From assembly GCF_041296385.1 (NCBI RefSeq), contig NW_027183804.1:3534001-3598000 (forward strand): a stretch of DNA of 64,000 nucleotides. The letters are read 5' to 3'. The notes below the pieces were generated by a model. The model ran no database searches. It was not told where the DNA came from and saw only the letters and a list, made by a program, of their open reading frames with translations. The DNA comes from Aphelocoma coerulescens. Taxonomy: Eukaryota; Chordata; Aves; Passeriformes; Corvidae. Shown piece by piece: positions 61,992 to 64,000 of the stretch (position 1 is the first letter of the stretch; every line of letters begins with the position of its first letter). A program made the position numbers and the translations under genes.

Positions 61992-64000
61992 GGAAGCTGC
62001 TGGTGCCATTCTCAGCTTGAAGCCCTCTTTTGATGCAGCAGATGTTGCCAGCTGTGTTCAGCAGCTGTGGCTCAATGTTTCTGCAAAGCTTTTGTGTTCC
62101 TCATGGAACCAAGGAGCCTATGTGACACTGCAGGGGCTGATGGCATCAAGGAGACAATTGTGACAGTACAGAACCTCCTAGAAACAAGGCTCCATTGTGA
62201 CACCGTGGGGAATCATGGACTCAAGGAGCCCATTGTGACACGGCCAGGCCGCATGGAACCAATAGTCCATTGTTACACGGCGGATTCAAGAAGACCATGG
62301 TGACACCACGGAGCATCACGGAACCATAGTCCATTGTGACACAGCGGGGCCTCATGGAAACGAGGGCACCATTGTGGCAAAGCAGGGCCTAATGGAAGCA
62401 TGGAGAGCATTGGGACATTGTGGGGAATCATGGAAGCATGGAGAGCATTGTGACACTAAGGAAACTCCTGGAACCAAGATGACCACTGGCACATCATGGA
62501 ACCTCATGGAAGCAAGCCTCCATGATGACTTTGGAGGGCCTCATGGAGCACAGGATCCATTGTGACACAGCAGGACCTGGTGCAACCAAGGAGCCTTTGT
62601 GATACTCCAGATGCGCATGGAAGCCAGGGTGCACTGAGACACAGCGGGGCCTTGTTGGAACCAAAGACACCTCTGCAAAAAGCAGGCGAGCTCATAGAAG
62701 CAAGGAGTCCATTGTTACAACATAAAACCTGTGGAACCAAGGGACCATTGTGACACTGCGGGGCCTCATGGAACCAATTGTCCATGATGACAATGCGGAT
62801 CAAAGGAGACCATGGTGACACTGCGGAACCGCATGGAACCAAGGAGCCATTGTGACACAGTGGGGCCTCATGGAATCAAGGAGACCATTGTGACCCAGGT
62901 GTTGCATGTGAAGGCAAGGAGCCATTATGCCACTTTGGGCTTCTTCCCTTGAGCTCTGCAGCTGGCTGTCCCAGCCCAGCGCACCATGTGCCACCTGCTC
63001 TCCTCAGGGCTCTGCCTGCACACAGGCCCAGGAGAAGTTTTCCTGTTTGCAAGGAAAGAATGGAAAAGCCTGAGCAGGTTTCCTAAACAACAAACCCCGC
63101 TCAGGAGCCACATGCTCAGTACAGGCTGCCTGGAACGATGGCCCCTTTCTACAAGGGTCAGTGTGAGCAGGAATGATCTCTGGGAGCAGAATTCTCGGAG
63201 TCTTTCCACTGAATTCTCTGTGCCTGTGTCTTGGGGTGACTTTAGGATGTGTATCCCCTATGGCTGCTCTATGCCCAGAAGTTAACTTGGTGCATTTCTG
63301 TGCCTTTCAACTGAGCCTGAGAGGGGGGAGAGGAAAAAAAACTGGACAAACTTCTCAGAGCGTTTGTTCAAGGACACACATACACACTCCTCTGCATCCT
63401 GCTTGCAGCAAGAGTGCAGGAAGCAACCTTCTTGCTTTTGAGCCAGTTTTCAGCTCCTTTTCTCTGCAGGGAGATGGAGAGTTGAACTTTGTTCTCCTGG
63501 GACTTTGGGGTTTTTTTTCCCTTCTTCTCTTCTTGACTGTTTCAACATCAGACCACACTGGGACAATTTTCGCCCGAGGTGGGGGCCCTGAATGTGGGCC
63601 CATGAGCCAGCTCCAAGGAGGAGGAGGGAGACTACACCTCCAGAAGTGTTGGGGTTCCTCCCCCCTGCCATGAGGTCATGGGAGAGGGGACCCTGGGGTA
63701 GAGGCATGGCCTGGGCACAGGGTCTCCCTGCTCCCTGCTCACATGTGCCCTAATCCTGTTCAGCACTGGTTATTTTGTGTTGCCCTGTGCCAGGAGGGCC
63801 CTGCTTGTCCCGGGATTGCTCAGTTCTTTGGCAGTGCCCCGCCCATGTGGCTGGAGAAGAAAGAGCTCTGAAACTTCTCTCAAGAATCGCTCCCTATTTC
63901 TTTCCACGGGCCTCGCTGTCTAGGGATGTTTCAGGAGACCCCACTGAAACACGGAAGGACTCTCCAATTATCCCAGCTTTCTCTCCACAGCGAGAGGTTT
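61992..64000 (+). repeat. Array unit 29 (partial, class D)
   Basis: The first 2,009 bp of a unit, cut by the window end just after the CGAGAGGTTT that precedes the AATAAA segment. It has the unit 19/24 allele set (A734, A937, G1207, A1423/C1427, G4T8, A1729). The array clearly continues downstream. Confidence 0.96.

Larger units (their letters stand above)
1..64000. repeat. Macrosatellite array of ~2,214-bp units, 28 complete plus one partial
   Basis: The same ~2.2-kb sequence recurs head to tail on one strand from the first base to the last, with no interruption, inversion or foreign insertion seen. Unit starts (at GGAAGCTGCTGG) are spaced 2,213, 2,214 or 2,215 bp. Units differ by few substitutions, so copies are recent or actively homogenised. 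Offsets quoted in other entries are counted in unit 1; a unit lacking the C at offset 338 is shifted by -1 after that point, and a 13-base instead of 12-base G/T tract adds +1 after offset 1528. Both array edges lie outside the window. The large unit size and nested internal minisatellite resemble macrosatellites more than simple centromeric satellites. I do not recognise the family by name. Confidence 0.98.

Noticed and set aside
1..64000. Possible assembly artefact from duplicated contigs
   Set aside because: Not fully excluded, but the many distinct unit haplotypes, mosaics and private changes argue that most units are real. Only the exact-looking five-unit block needs read-level confirmation.

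Overview
The whole 64-kb window is one head-to-tail tandem array of a ~2,214-bp unit: a macrosatellite or large satellite. It holds 28 complete units plus a 2,009-bp partial 29th, and it runs off both ends of the window, so no flanking single-copy DNA is visible. I see no conventional protein-coding gene, tRNA, rRNA, CRISPR array, transposase, reverse transcriptase or integrase. Vertebrate features are the canonical AATAAA signal in every unit, CpG sites that are often decayed to TpG/CpA between copies, splice-site-like pyrimidine tracts and the absence of dense bacterial coding. My best guess is a bird (a microchromosome, W or subtelomeric/pericentromeric array), but this is inference; nothing in the window fixes the species.

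Each unit, phased here at the GGAAGC that opens the window, has four parts (offsets counted in unit 1). (a) Offsets 1-110 are an exon-like head. With the two preceding bases it starts a 57-codon ORF directly after a TTGCAG splice-acceptor-like sequence. (b) Offsets ~111-950 are an older nested minisatellite of about 22 degenerate 37-38-bp repeats with core words CATGGAACCAAGGAG, ATTGTGACAC and GGGGCCT. (c) Offsets ~951-1780 are non-repetitive sequence containing a G/T homopolymer junction, a long pyrimidine tract and a GGA run. (d) Offsets ~1781-2214 are a segment with a GC box, splice-acceptor-like sequences and an AATAAA poly(A) signal.

Units are nearly identical. Unit lengths are 2,213, 2,214 or 2,215 bp, and just two indels (a C at offset 338, and the length of the G/T tract near 1517-1528) explain every length. 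About 30 further positions vary and form haplotypes that reveal higher-order structure. Units 15-19 are repeated as units 20-24 at an offset of exactly 11,070 bp. Most of units 1-6 recurs as units 14-19 at an offset of 28,783 bp. Units 24-25 recur as a dimer in units 26-27 at 4,427 bp. Other units are mosaics of the main haplotypes. The pattern fits repeated unequal exchange or segmental amplification plus gene conversion. Any function (a repeated noncoding transcript, a chromatin domain, or none) cannot be read from the sequence.
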